Below the pieces are notes generated by a model, which saw only the letters and a list, made by a program, of their open reading frames with translations, was not told the DNA's origin and ran no database searches. 64,000 nt of DNA from Mesorhizobium sp. B2-4-15 (lineage in GTDB: Bacteria; Pseudomonadota; Alphaproteobacteria; Rhizobiales; Rhizobiaceae): positions 22,465 to 86,464 of the forward strand of contig NZ_VFUZ01000024.1 of assembly GCF_006658505.1 (NCBI RefSeq), written 5' to 3'. Every line of letters starts with the position of its first letter. Position 1 is the stretch's first letter. Positions 8,983 to 18,031 of this stretch are shown here, piece after piece. The position numbers were made by a program, and so were the translations under genes.

Positions 8983-9605
8983 CGCAACATCCCCATCAGA
9001 TAGACGAAGGTGAAGACGCCGATCCAGACGACGTCGAGGAAGTGCCAGAACATGCTGAGGCACATCAGGCGGCGGCGGTTCGCCTCGATGAGGCCAAATC
9101 TCGCGACCTGCACCATCAGCGTCACCAGCCAGACCGTGCCGAAGGTGACATGCAGGCCGTGCGTTCCCACCAGGGTGAAGAAGGACGACAGAAAGGCGCT
9201 GCGCTGCGGCGTGGCACCCTCATGGATCATGTGGGCGAATTCGTAGAGCTCGATCGAAAGGAAGGCCAAGCCGAACAGGCCGGTCACGGCGAGCCAGGCC
9301 TGTGTCGCGGCCACGCGGCCCTTGTCCATGGTCAGCATGGCAAAGCCATAGGTGATCGAGGAGAAGAGCAGCATGGCGGTGTTGACCGCCACCAGATCGA
9401 GATCGAACAGGTCCTTGGGCGCGGGACCGGCCGCGTAGTTGCCGCCGAGCACGCCATAGGCCGCGAACAGCATCGCGAAGATCAGACAATCGCTCATCAA
9501 GTAGAGCCAGAAGCCAAGCATGGTGCTGCTGCCTTCGGCATGCGCATGCTCTTCTTCCAGATGAAAGACCGGCTCGGTGTCGGCCGTGATTGTCCTCGAT
9601 AGCAT
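8979..9605 (-). CDS. cyoC: Cytochrome o ubiquinol oxidase subunit III
   Basis: The protein of about 208 residues has five predicted membrane helices. Typical subunit III features include LGFWLYLMSDCLIFAMLFA near the start and GTHGLHVTFGTVWL in the middle. ATG at 9605 is preferred because AGGG lies 7 bases upstream; the in-frame TTG two codons earlier would leave no spacing. The gene begins 9 bases after the cyoB stop. Confidence 0.93.
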   Translation of the reverse strand: MLSRTITADTEPVFHLEEEHAHAEGSSTMLGFWLYLMSDCLIFAMLFAAYGVLGGNYAAGPAPKDLFDLDLVAVNTAMLLFSSITYGFAMLTMDKGRVAATQAWLAVTGLFGLAFLSIELYEFAHMIHEGATPQRSAFLSSFFTLVGTHGLHVTFGTVWLVTLMVQVARFGLIEANRRRLMCLSMFWHFLDVVWIGVFTFVYLMGMLR

Positions 9606-9614
9606 GCTCAAACC

Positions 9615-11612
9615 CTAGACCCGAGCGGCGAGAAGCGTCGTCCTCGCCTCTTCCGTTTGCGTGACCTCGGCCGCCGGAATGTGGAAGTCGCGGTGATAGT
9701 TGAAGGTGTGGCCGATCGCGGTGGCGATCAGACAGACGAAGCTCAGCGCCGCCAGCCACCAGATGTACCAGATCATGCCGAAGCCGAGCGCGACGCTGAA
9801 GGCCGCTAGGATGATGCCGGTGCCGGTGTTATCAGGCATATGGATCGGCCTGAAGCCGGAAAGCGGGCGCCGATAGCCGGCCTTCTTCATGTCCCACCAG
9901 GCATCGTTGTCGCGGATGACCGGCGTGAAAGCGAAGTTGTAGGCCGGCGGCGGCGAGGAGGTGGACCATTCGAGCGTGCGACCGCCCCAGGGATCGCCGG
10001 TGACATCGACGAGTTCGGCACGTCTGCGAACCGAGACGAAGATCTGGATCAGGAAAGCGCCGATGCCGAAGGCGATCAGCACCGCGCCGAAGGCGGCGAT
10101 CACAAACCAGATCTGCAGCGAAGGATCGTCGAAGACGCGCATGCGGCGCGTGACGCCCATCAAGCCCAGGATGTAAAGCGGCATGAAGGCGAACCAGAAG
10201 CCGACCACCCAGCACCAGAACGAGACCTTCCCCCAGAACGGATCGAGCTTGAATCCGAAGGCCTTGGGCCACCAGTAGGCAATGCCGGCGAACAGGCCGA
10301 ACAGCACGCCGCCGATGATGACGTTGTGGAAGTGCGCGATCAGGAACAGGCTGTTGTGCAGCACGAAGTCCGCCGGCGGCACCGCCAGCAGCACGCCGGT
10401 CATGCCGCCGACGACGAAGGTGAGCATGAAGGCCACTGTCCACATCATCGGCAGTTCGAAGCGGATGCGGCCGCGATACATCGTGAACAGCCAGTTGAAT
10501 ATCTTCGCCCCGGTCGGGATCGAGATGATCATCGTGGTGATGCCGAAGAAGGAATTGACGCTGGCGCCGGAGCCCATGGTGAAGAAGTGATGCAGCCAGA
10601 CGAGATACGACAGGATGGTGATGACCACCGTGGCGTAGACCATCGAGGTGTAGCCGAACAGGCGCTTGCCGGAGAAGGTCGAGGTGACCTCGGAAAAGAC
10701 GCCGAACAGCGGCAAGATGAGGATGTAGACTTCCGGGTGACCCCATATCCAGATGAGGTTCACATACATCATCGGGTTGCCGCCAAAGTCGTTGGTGAAG
10801 AAGTTGGTGCCGACATAGCGGTCGAGCGACAGCATCGCGAGCACCGCCGTCAGCACCGGGAAGGACGCCACAATCAGCACGTTGGTGCAAAGCGACGTCC
10901 AGGTGAAGACAGGCATGCGCATCATCGTCATGCCAGGCGCGCGCATCTTGATGATCGTGCAGATCAGGTTGATGCCCGACAGCGTCGTGCCGACGCCCGC
11001 CACCTGCAGCGCCCAGATGTAATAGTCGACGCCGACGTCAGGACTGTAGCCGATGCCGGAGAGCGGCGGATAGGCGAGCCAGCCGGTGCGGGCGAATTCA
11101 CCGACGAACAGCGACGCCATGACCAGGATGGCGCCGCCGACCGTCATCCAGAAGCTGAAATTGTTGAGGAAGGGGAAGGAGACGTCACGTGCGCCGATCT
11201 GCAGTGGCACGACGAAATTCATCAGCCCGGTGACGAAGGGCATCGCCACGAAGAAGATCATGATCACGCCATGGGCGGTGAATATCTGGTCGTAGTGATG
11301 CGAATTGAGATAGCCCTCGGAGCCGTTGAAGGCGATGGCCTGCTGGAGCCGCATCATGATGGCGTCCGAGAAGCCGCGCAGCAGCATGATCAGGCCGAGC
11401 ACCATGTACATGATGCCGATCTTCTTGTGGTCGACGCTGGTGAACCACTCACGCCAGAGATAGCCCCACAGCTTGAAATAAGTGATCGCGCCGAGAAGGG
11501 CGATGCCGCCGAGCGCCACCGCGACGAAGGTGGCGACGACGATCGGCTCGTGCAGGGGCAGCGATTCCCAGGTGAGACGGCCGAAGATGAACTTGGTCAA
11601 AGAGTCGGGCAT
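9615..11612 (-). CDS. cyoB: Cytochrome o ubiquinol oxidase subunit I
   Basis: The 665-residue haem-copper oxidase catalytic subunit has the length and helix count of CyoB. Visible landmarks are WGHPEVYILILPLFGVFSE (the CuB histidine and the cross-linked tyrosine region), LVWLHHFFTMG (the next CuB histidines), and HFHNVIIGG with the haem-ligand histidines. It reduces O2 to water with ubiquinol and pumps protons across the inner membrane. The C-terminal NYHRDFHIP segment is typical of bo3 oxidases. Confidence 0.96.
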   Translation of the reverse strand: MPDSLTKFIFGRLTWESLPLHEPIVVATFVAVALGGIALLGAITYFKLWGYLWREWFTSVDHKKIGIMYMVLGLIMLLRGFSDAIMMRLQQAIAFNGSEGYLNSHHYDQIFTAHGVIMIFFVAMPFVTGLMNFVVPLQIGARDVSFPFLNNFSFWMTVGGAILVMASLFVGEFARTGWLAYPPLSGIGYSPDVGVDYYIWALQVAGVGTTLSGINLICTIIKMRAPGMTMMRMPVFTWTSLCTNVLIVASFPVLTAVLAMLSLDRYVGTNFFTNDFGGNPMMYVNLIWIWGHPEVYILILPLFGVFSEVTSTFSGKRLFGYTSMVYATVVITILSYLVWLHHFFTMGSGASVNSFFGITTMIISIPTGAKIFNWLFTMYRGRIRFELPMMWTVAFMLTFVVGGMTGVLLAVPPADFVLHNSLFLIAHFHNVIIGGVLFGLFAGIAYWWPKAFGFKLDPFWGKVSFWCWVVGFWFAFMPLYILGLMGVTRRMRVFDDPSLQIWFVIAAFGAVLIAFGIGAFLIQIFVSVRRRAELVDVTGDPWGGRTLEWSTSSPPPAYNFAFTPVIRDNDAWWDMKKAGYRRPLSGFRPIHMPDNTGTGIILAAFSVALGFGMIWYIWWLAALSFVCLIATAIGHTFNYHRDFHIPAAEVTQTEEARTTLLAARV

Positions 11613-11622
11613 CGGCTATCTC

Positions 11623-12804
11623 TCACAATTCGCGCCGCAGCAGGCCGAGCGGCGGCGTACCCGCCTCGGCGCGACGGCTCTCGGTCCCGGGCCGCAGCAG
11701 CCCCGCCCCGCGAAGCGGGGAGAGATCCTTCGCCGACCAGTTCGTCGGCGTGGCATCGCCGGCGGCGCGCGCCGCCGCGGCAGCTTCCTCCGCCGTGCAG
11801 ATGCTTGCGACATAGGACGGGTCGTTGCCAAATATCGCGCCGCGCCGGGCGAGCTTGTCATATTGCAGCAGCAGCGTGTTGCGGACGCCCGCGAGACCAA
11901 GGCCACCCTTGGCATCGATCGACATCATCTCATTCATGCACATCTTGCCGCGCTCGACGCACAGATTGAGGATGGCGCCATAAAGGTCGGAATCGACGGA
12001 AGCGTAGTGGCGGACCGGTTCGTTCTCGCTCGGCTTTTCGAGTTCGAGATAGCTGTCGCGGTTGAGCGCCGCCGACGCGGTCTTGGCCTGTGCCACCCAC
12101 TGGTCGAAAGCCTGGTCGGACAGGCCGTGGAAAGCGAAACGCATCCCCGAAAAGCCGGCGCCGCTGTAGTTGGCCGAGAAGCCGCTATAGGTGCCCGGCT
12201 GGTTGATGACGGCGTGCAGCTTCGTCTCCATGCCGGGCATGGCATAGATCTGTCCGGCAAGTGCCGGAATATAGAAGGAATTCATCACCGCCGACGAGGT
12301 GATGCGAAAGTCGATCGGCTGGTTGACCGGCGCGGCCAGTTCGTTGACTGAGGCGATGCCATAGTCCGGATAGATGAAGAGCCATTTCCAGTCGAGCGCC
12401 ACGACCTCGACCCTGAGCGGCTTGTGCAGTTGGGTAACGGGCTGGCCCGACTCGATCCGGTCGATCCGGCGGTATGGGTCGAGCAGGTGCGTGCCGAGCC
12501 AGGTCAGCGCGCCAAGGCATATGATGATGAGCAGAGGGGCGGCCCAGATCACCAGTTCCAGCTTCGTCGAATGATCCCAGTCCGGCGTGTAGGTCGCCGA
12601 GGCGTTGGATTGCCGGTAGCGCCAGGCGAAAAAGACAGTCAGCGCCATGACCGGCACGATGATGACCAGCATCAGCAGGGTCGAGACCACGAGCAGGTCG
12701 CGCTGCTGGGCCGCGACGTCGCCCGCGGGCGCCAGCACGACCAGATCGCAGCCGCTCAACAGCCCGGCCAGGGGAAACAGAAGCAAGGCTCCAAATCGTT
12801 TCAT
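11623..12804 (-). CDS. cyoA: Cytochrome o ubiquinol oxidase subunit II (lipoprotein)
   Basis: The protein of about 393 residues begins with a lipoprotein signal (FGALLLFPLAGLLSGCD, lipobox LSGC). Two membrane helices and a periplasmic cupredoxin domain lacking CuA follow, as in CyoA. The core contains LEVVALDWKWLFIYPD-like sequence (VEVVALDWKWLFIYPD) and FYIPALAGQIYAMPGMET. The ATG at 12804 is selected from the signal peptide; the open frame extends another 60 codons upstream without family similarity. First gene of the cyo-surf1-regBA unit. Confidence 0.94.
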   Translation of the reverse strand: MKRFGALLLFPLAGLLSGCDLVVLAPAGDVAAQQRDLLVVSTLLMLVIIVPVMALTVFFAWRYRQSNASATYTPDWDHSTKLELVIWAAPLLIIICLGALTWLGTHLLDPYRRIDRIESGQPVTQLHKPLRVEVVALDWKWLFIYPDYGIASVNELAAPVNQPIDFRITSSAVMNSFYIPALAGQIYAMPGMETKLHAVINQPGTYSGFSANYSGAGFSGMRFAFHGLSDQAFDQWVAQAKTASAALNRDSYLELEKPSENEPVRHYASVDSDLYGAILNLCVERGKMCMNEMMSIDAKGGLGLAGVRNTLLLQYDKLARRGAIFGNDPSYVASICTAEEAAAAARAAGDATPTNWSAKDLSPLRGAGLLRPGTESRRAEAGTPPLGLLRREL

Positions 12805-12891
12805 CAAACGCTGCCCTCGATGGACCGCAGCAGCCGTCCATGCTGCAGCGCGGTATCGACAAGGGGCTACCGCTGGCGGCGGCGCGGTGAC

Positions 12892-12910
12892 ATTGGACAA
12901 TTTGTCCAAT
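12892..12910. promoter_or_regulatory. Palindrome in the cyoA / MFS divergent intergenic region
   Basis: ATTGGACA-ATT-TGTCCAAT forms a perfect inverted repeat with 8-bp arms and a 3-bp spacer. It lies 88 bp before cyoA and 97 bp before the divergent MFS gene, so it could regulate either. A second, weaker repeat, TGTGC-AGC-GCACA, is at 12937-12949. Neither matches an FNR box. Confidence 0.45.
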
Positions 12911-13006
12911 GCCCAGCTGGGGTGGCTTTGGCACAGTGTGCAGCGCACAATGGGATCCCGGGAATTAGGTCCCTGACACCTCATTCCACTCAGTGACGAC
13001 GGACAA

Positions 13007-14329
13007 ATGGCTCAGACTTCGAGTGCCGAAACGAACAGCGGGCTGATCGGCTCGGATCATGGCCAGGTCAGCGCGGGCGATATCGCTGTCGGCGTGATCG
13101 TGGGCAGGACGTCGGAATTCTTCGACTTCTTCGTCTATGCGATCGCCTCCGTCATCGTGTTTCCCAAGCTCATGTTTCCGGCGCACGATCCGCTCGTCGG
13201 CACGCTCTACTCCTTCTGCATCTTCGCGCTGGCCTTCGTCGCGCGCCCATTCGGCTCCGTGCTGTTCATGGCGGTCGATCGCGCCCATGGCCGCGGCGCG
13301 AAACTGACGATCGCGCTGTTCCTGCTCGGCACGTCGACCGTCGCCATCGCGTTTCTGCCTGGCTATGGCGACATTGGTGCTGTCGCCGTCTGGCTGCTGG
13401 CGCTGGCCCGCATCGGACAGGGGCTGGCGCTTGGCGGTACATGGGACGGGCTGCCCTCGCTGCTGGCGCTGAACGCGCCGCGGAACCGGCGCGGCTTCTA
13501 TGCCATGATCCCGCAACTGGGCGCGCCGATCGGGCTCATCGTGGCGAGTTCCCTTTTCGCCTTCTTCGTCGCCAACCTGTCGGCCGACGACTTCTTCTCG
13601 TGGGGCTGGCGCTATCCCTTCTTCGTCGCCTTCGCCATCAATGTCGTGGCTCTGTTCGCCAGGCTGCGCATCGTCGTCACACCCGAATTCGCAAGATTGT
13701 ACGAGAGCGGGGACCTGCAGCCGACCCGCATCAGGGACACGATCAGGGCCGAAGGCCGCAACGTCGTCGTCGGCGCCTTCGCACCCCTGGCGAGTTTCGC
13801 CCTGTTCCACATGGTGACGGTGTTTCCGCTCTCCTGGGTGTTCCTGTTCACCAATGAGGGACCGGCGCGTTTCCTGGTGATCGAGGCGGTGAGCGCACTG
13901 TTCGGCATTGCGGCCATCGTCGCATCGGGTCCGCTGGCCGACCGCGTCGGACGGCGCGCGCTGCTCGGCGGCTCGGCGATCGCAATCGCGACATTCAGCG
14001 GTTTTGCCCCGCAGCTTCTCGATGGCGGCACCATCGGCGAGGCCTTGTTCATGGTGCTGGGCTTCATCCTCCTGGGGCTGAGTTTCGGGCAATCGTCCGG
14101 CGTTGTCGCATCGAGCTTTTCCCGACAGTACCGCTATACCGGCTCTGCAATAACCTCTGACTTGGCATGGATGTTCGGCGCCGGCTTCGCGCCGCTCGCA
14201 GCCCTGCTGTTGGCCGGCAATTTCGGCCTCATCGCCGCCGGTGCCTATTTGCTCTCAGGCGCGGGCTGCACATTGCTTGCCCTGTGGATCGACGGCGGGC
14301 GCCCAGTCGCGGGCCGTCGAGGCGACTGA
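13007..14329 (+). CDS. MFS transporter, metabolite:H+ symporter type
   Basis: The 440-residue inner-membrane protein has about 12 hydrophobic segments. Family features are the start of helix 1, GRTSEFFDFFVYAIAS, the AFVARPFGSVLF region, and the mid-protein GLALGGTWDGLPSLLA that follows ARIGQG. These are typical of the MHS (ShiA/ProP-like) branch, which imports organic acids or osmolytes with protons. The gene is single, divergent from cyoA and convergent with fghA. The substrate cannot be assigned. Confidence 0.85.
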   Translation: MAQTSSAETNSGLIGSDHGQVSAGDIAVGVIVGRTSEFFDFFVYAIASVIVFPKLMFPAHDPLVGTLYSFCIFALAFVARPFGSVLFMAVDRAHGRGAKLTIALFLLGTSTVAIAFLPGYGDIGAVAVWLLALARIGQGLALGGTWDGLPSLLALNAPRNRRGFYAMIPQLGAPIGLIVASSLFAFFVANLSADDFFSWGWRYPFFVAFAINVVALFARLRIVVTPEFARLYESGDLQPTRIRDTIRAEGRNVVVGAFAPLASFALFHMVTVFPLSWVFLFTNEGPARFLVIEAVSALFGIAAIVASGPLADRVGRRALLGGSAIAIATFSGFAPQLLDGGTIGEALFMVLGFILLGLSFGQSSGVVASSFSRQYRYTGSAITSDLAWMFGAGFAPLAALLLAGNFGLIAAGAYLLSGAGCTLLALWIDGGRPVAGRRGD

Positions 14330-14359
14330 CCAGGCACGACGACGGACGCTGGTCCCGTA

Positions 14360-15202
14360 TCAGAGCCTTTGCGCATGCCACTTCAGATGGTCGTCCATGA
14401 ACGTCGAAATGAAGAAATAAGAGTGATCATAGCCGTCCTGCACGCGCAGTGTCAGGGGAATGCCGGCCTTGGCGCAGGCTGCTTCCAGGAGCCACGGCCT
14501 CAGCCCATCATTGAGAAATCCGTCCGACTTCCCTTGATCGACGAGGAACTCCGGGAAGCGGTGGCCGTCCTCGATGAGCGAGGTGGCATCCCAGTTCCGC
14601 CATGACGCCTCGTCCGCGCCGAGATATTTCTCGAAGGCCGGCCTCGACCAGCCGGCGGTACTTGGCTGCACGATCGGGGCAAACGCCGAGCAGCTCTTGA
14701 AGCGCTCGGGATTCTTGAGCGCGATCGTCAGCGCGCCATGCCCACCCATCGAGTGGCCAAAGATCGCCTGGCGCGTCATGTCGGCCGGAAATTCCCGCGC
14801 GATCAACGCCGGCAGCTCCTCGGTCACATAGGAATACATGCGATAGTTCCTGGCGTAGGGCGCTTGCGTCGCATCGACGTAGAAGCCGGCGCCGCTGCCG
14901 AACTGCCAATTCTCCTTCTCGTCGGGAATATCGGCGCCGCGGGGGCTGGTGTCGGGACAGACGACGATCAGGCCAAGCTCGGCGGCCATCCGCCTGTACT
15001 CGCCCTTGTCCATTACATTGGCATGGGTGCAGGTCAGGCCGGAGAGGTACCATACGACCGGACAAGGTTTTTCACGGGCCTGCGGCGGCACGAAAACGGC
15101 AAAAATCATGTCGCAGGAGCAGGCATCGGAAGCGTGGGAATAGACGCCCTGCACGCCGCCATGCGACCTGGCAGAGGAGATGGTCTTCATCCGGTCCGAC
15201 AT
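14360..15202 (-). CDS. fghA: S-formylglutathione hydrolase
   Basis: The 280-residue alpha/beta hydrolase performs the last glutathione step of formaldehyde oxidation, splitting S-formylglutathione to formate and GSH. The nucleophile elbow GHSMGGHGAL, the CPVVWYLSGLTCTHAN block and the C-terminal DGYDHSYFFISTFMDDHL (His of the triad) are diagnostic. ATG at 15202 has GGAGAAG upstream and gives the family length. It is 28 kb from frmA (42.6 kb) instead of adjacent to it; both may serve the demethylation systems in this window. Confidence 0.94.
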   Translation of the reverse strand: MSDRMKTISSARSHGGVQGVYSHASDACSCDMIFAVFVPPQAREKPCPVVWYLSGLTCTHANVMDKGEYRRMAAELGLIVVCPDTSPRGADIPDEKENWQFGSGAGFYVDATQAPYARNYRMYSYVTEELPALIAREFPADMTRQAIFGHSMGGHGALTIALKNPERFKSCSAFAPIVQPSTAGWSRPAFEKYLGADEASWRNWDATSLIEDGHRFPEFLVDQGKSDGFLNDGLRPWLLEAACAKAGIPLTLRVQDGYDHSYFFISTFMDDHLKWHAQRL

Positions 15203-15373
15203 GTGGTTCTTCTCCGCCTTTGGATTGTTCACGGGCGCCTGTCTAAGGCATTGACCGGGATCACGGCAAGGCTGGTGGATTGGACCATGACCGGCGGCAC
15301 GGGCATTTTTTAGCGCCGCCGGTGTTGCGATCTTGCATGTCCTGAAGTGGCCGCAACGCGAGGGGCCCGGAGG

Positions 15374-16903
15374 CTACCGGCCGGGCCTTCCCTGCACGAT
15401 CCGATCGATGATCATGGCGCAGAGCAAAATCGCGAAACCCGCCAGCAGCCCCTGCCCCACCGCCGCATATTGAAGGGCGTTCAAGACGTCCTCGCCAAGT
15501 CCCTTGGCACCGATCAGCGAGGCGATGACGACCATGGACAGGCACATCAATATGGTCTGGTTGATGCCGGCCATGATCGAGGGCATCGCAAGCGGCAGAT
15601 CCACCCGCGTCAGCAGAAACCACCTTGTGGCGCCATAGGCCTGCGCGGCTTCGCGGACGGCCGACGGCACACCTTGCAGGCCAAGCGCCGTCAAACGCAC
15701 CACGGGCGGCGTGCCGAAAATCAAGGTGGCGATCACGCCGGGGGGTTTGCCGATGCCGAACAAAGCGATCACGGGGATGAGATAGACGAAAGCGGGCATG
15801 GTCTGCATGAAGTCCAGCACCGGCCGCAATGCCGTGTAGACACGCGGCCTGCGCCCACACCAGATGCCGAGCGGAATGCCGATGGCCAGGCAGAGGACCG
15901 CTGCGGTGCCCAGCAAGGCCACTGTCTCCAGGCTTTTTTCCCAGAAGCCGAGGACGGCGAGATAGGCCAGTGCGGCGGCGGTGAAGATGGCGACGCGCGG
16001 CCCCGCCAATTGCCAGGCAAGGACGAGGATGATCGCCATCGTCACCGGCCAGGGCATTCCCGTCAGCGCATAGGCCAGGCCGTCGAGAACCAGAGATATC
16101 GCCCCGGTGACCACGCCGAACACGCCTTCTCCGCTATGCGATATCGCCGCCATCAAGCCATCCAGTCCGGAGGACAGGGCGACCTGCCAGTCACGATTGG
16201 ACGGCGCGACGGTGAGCCAGGCGGCCGGTGCCGCGATGGCGAAGCGATAGACGGAAAGCCCGTAGGCGAGGAGACAGAAGACGAGCGCTCCCGTGGCGAG
16301 CGGATAATCGAGCCCGTGCCGCAGCGTGGGCTGCGAACGCCATCGCGCGAACCGCCGCTCAAGCATCCTGTTGGCGAGAAATCCGGTGATGAGCTTGGCA
16401 ACAAACAGCGTGAGGAGACCCGCTCCGATCAGCAGCGGCACTTTCGCCCTCGCCGTTTCGACCTGCTGCCTGGCGGCGCTCGCGGCCTTCTCCAAGGCCG
16501 CGGCAGACGATTTCAGGCCTTCGGCATTGTCGGCTCCCGCCGCCGTCGCGGCCTTTGCCTGCTCGGCGCGCGCTTCGGCCTGCTTGGTGAGCCGTTCGGC
16601 CCGCGCCATCTCCGCACCGCCCAGATTTCCGGCAGCGCCAACACCGATCTGAACCACCGCCAGCATCTCGAGGAAGAAGGCGATCCAGAACAGCACCATT
16701 GTGCCACGGGCGGCCGCCCACACCGGACCCAGCAGCGCCGCCGCGATGTTGAACGGCCAGACGGCATTTCGCGCGTCCCTGATGCGGGCGAACATCTCGA
16801 CGTAATAGGCCGAATTCTGGACCACGAATTCCCGGACAAGACCTTCTTCCGACGACCGGTCGTGCCCGACCATCGGCTTGGCTACCGGATCATGAGCGTT
16901 CAC
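15374..16903 (-). CDS. proW: Betaine/proline-type ABC permease with N-terminal membrane and coiled-coil extension
   Basis: The 509-residue protein is longer than usual for ProW. Its C-terminal half is the permease: the EAA-like loop reads VREAAQAYGATRWFLLTRVDLPLAMPSIMAG, seen as REAAQAYGATRWFLLTRV plus PLAMPSIMAG. The first 90 residues instead resemble DUF2628 small membrane proteins (YYVEMFARIRDARN, NIAAALLGPVW). An alanine- and lysine-rich segment, likely a coiled coil (about residues 97-155), follows. Its ATG overlaps the ProV stop. The extension may tune activity with osmolarity or membrane state, which is inference only. Confidence 0.85.
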   Translation of the reverse strand: MNAHDPVAKPMVGHDRSSEEGLVREFVVQNSAYYVEMFARIRDARNAVWPFNIAAALLGPVWAAARGTMVLFWIAFFLEMLAVVQIGVGAAGNLGGAEMARAERLTKQAEARAEQAKAATAAGADNAEGLKSSAAALEKAASAARQQVETARAKVPLLIGAGLLTLFVAKLITGFLANRMLERRFARWRSQPTLRHGLDYPLATGALVFCLLAYGLSVYRFAIAAPAAWLTVAPSNRDWQVALSSGLDGLMAAISHSGEGVFGVVTGAISLVLDGLAYALTGMPWPVTMAIILVLAWQLAGPRVAIFTAAALAYLAVLGFWEKSLETVALLGTAAVLCLAIGIPLGIWCGRRPRVYTALRPVLDFMQTMPAFVYLIPVIALFGIGKPPGVIATLIFGTPPVVRLTALGLQGVPSAVREAAQAYGATRWFLLTRVDLPLAMPSIMAGINQTILMCLSMVVIASLIGAKGLGEDVLNALQYAAVGQGLLAGFAILLCAMIIDRIVQGRPGR

Positions 16904-17967
16904 GGTCGTGCGCCCTTTCTCAAACCCTCGAGGAGAGCTTGCCTGTCGACGATGCCGACAATCCCGCCACCATCGGTTACCGCCAGTGGAGCGGCATCCT
17001 GGGCGGCGAGTTCGACAAGCTCGGCCAGCGGCTGCTGCGAGGCGACCTTGCGCAACCGATCGATATCCAGCATTGAGCGATCCCGTGCCCTGAAGCTCTC
17101 GACGGGTTCCATGATGCGCCGCGCGGTGATGACCGTCAGGCGCGAAATATCGGCGACGAACTTTGCCACATATTCGTGCTTCGGCGCGGTGACGATCTCC
17201 TCGGGCGTGTCGATCTGGATGATGACGCCATCCTTCATGATCGCGATGCGGTCGCCGATGCGGATCGCCTCGTCGAGATCATGCGTGATGAAGACGACCG
17301 TCTTGCCTATCGATCGTGACAGCGCGAGGAATTCGTCTTGAAGCTGCCGCCTTATCAGCGGGTCAAGCGCGCTGAACGGCTCGTCCATCAAGAGGATTGC
17401 CGAATCCGCGGCCAGCGCCCGGGCCAGTCCGACGCGCTGCTGCATGCCGCCCGAAAGCTCGTGGCAATAGCGATCGCCCCAGCCGGACAGGTTGACCTTG
17501 GCGAGCGCTGCCTCGGCGACATCGAAGCGACGCTGCTTGCTTGCCGCCTGGATTTCCAGCGGCAGGGCGACATTGTCGCGAACCGTCCGGTGTGGAAGCA
17601 GGCCGAAGCTTTGAAACACCATGCCGATCTTGCGGGACCGCAGCGCCCTGAGTTCGGACGGCGTCTTGGCCATGATGTCCTCGCCGTCGACGAAAATCTT
17701 GCCGGCCGACGGTTCGAGAAGACGGTTGATATGGCGGATCAGCGTCGATTTCCCGCTGCCCGAAAGCCCCATGACGCAGAATATCTCCCCCGGAGCGACC
17801 GAAATGCTGACGTCGGCCACGCCGACCACGCAGCCGAACCGCTTGACCACCTCGTCCTTGTCGAGGTGCTCGCGCAGGATAGCCGTCATCGCCTCCGGCG
17901 CCCGGGCGCCGAAGACTTTCCAGACATCGTTCATGACAATGGCGGCGGGACCGGCGGCGGCGTCCAC
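16900..17967 (-). CDS. proV: Betaine/proline-type ABC transporter ATPase with CBS tail
   Basis: This ATPase resembles ProV/OpuAA. It shows Walker A GLSGSGKST, signature LSGGMQQRVGLARAL and Walker B ILLMDEPFSALD. A C-terminal CBS-type region (LDIDRLRKVASQQPLAELVEL to ADRQAL-like VDRQALLEGL) may sense ionic strength, as in OpuA. The usual family start lies a few residues before NDVWKVFG, so GTG at 17967 is proposed; ATG at 17934 is an alternative and the longer open frame overlaps proX. The stop overlaps proW by ATGA. Confidence 0.88.
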   Translation of the reverse strand: MDAAAGPAAIVMNDVWKVFGARAPEAMTAILREHLDKDEVVKRFGCVVGVADVSISVAPGEIFCVMGLSGSGKSTLIRHINRLLEPSAGKIFVDGEDIMAKTPSELRALRSRKIGMVFQSFGLLPHRTVRDNVALPLEIQAASKQRRFDVAEAALAKVNLSGWGDRYCHELSGGMQQRVGLARALAADSAILLMDEPFSALDPLIRRQLQDEFLALSRSIGKTVVFITHDLDEAIRIGDRIAIMKDGVIIQIDTPEEIVTAPKHEYVAKFVADISRLTVITARRIMEPVESFRARDRSMLDIDRLRKVASQQPLAELVELAAQDAAPLAVTDGGGIVGIVDRQALLEGLRKGARP

Positions 17968-18031
17968 GTCTATCGATCCCGCTCGGCGGCGAACAGGTGA
18001 TGCAGGCTGTAAACCGTACGCCGGCCGACCG

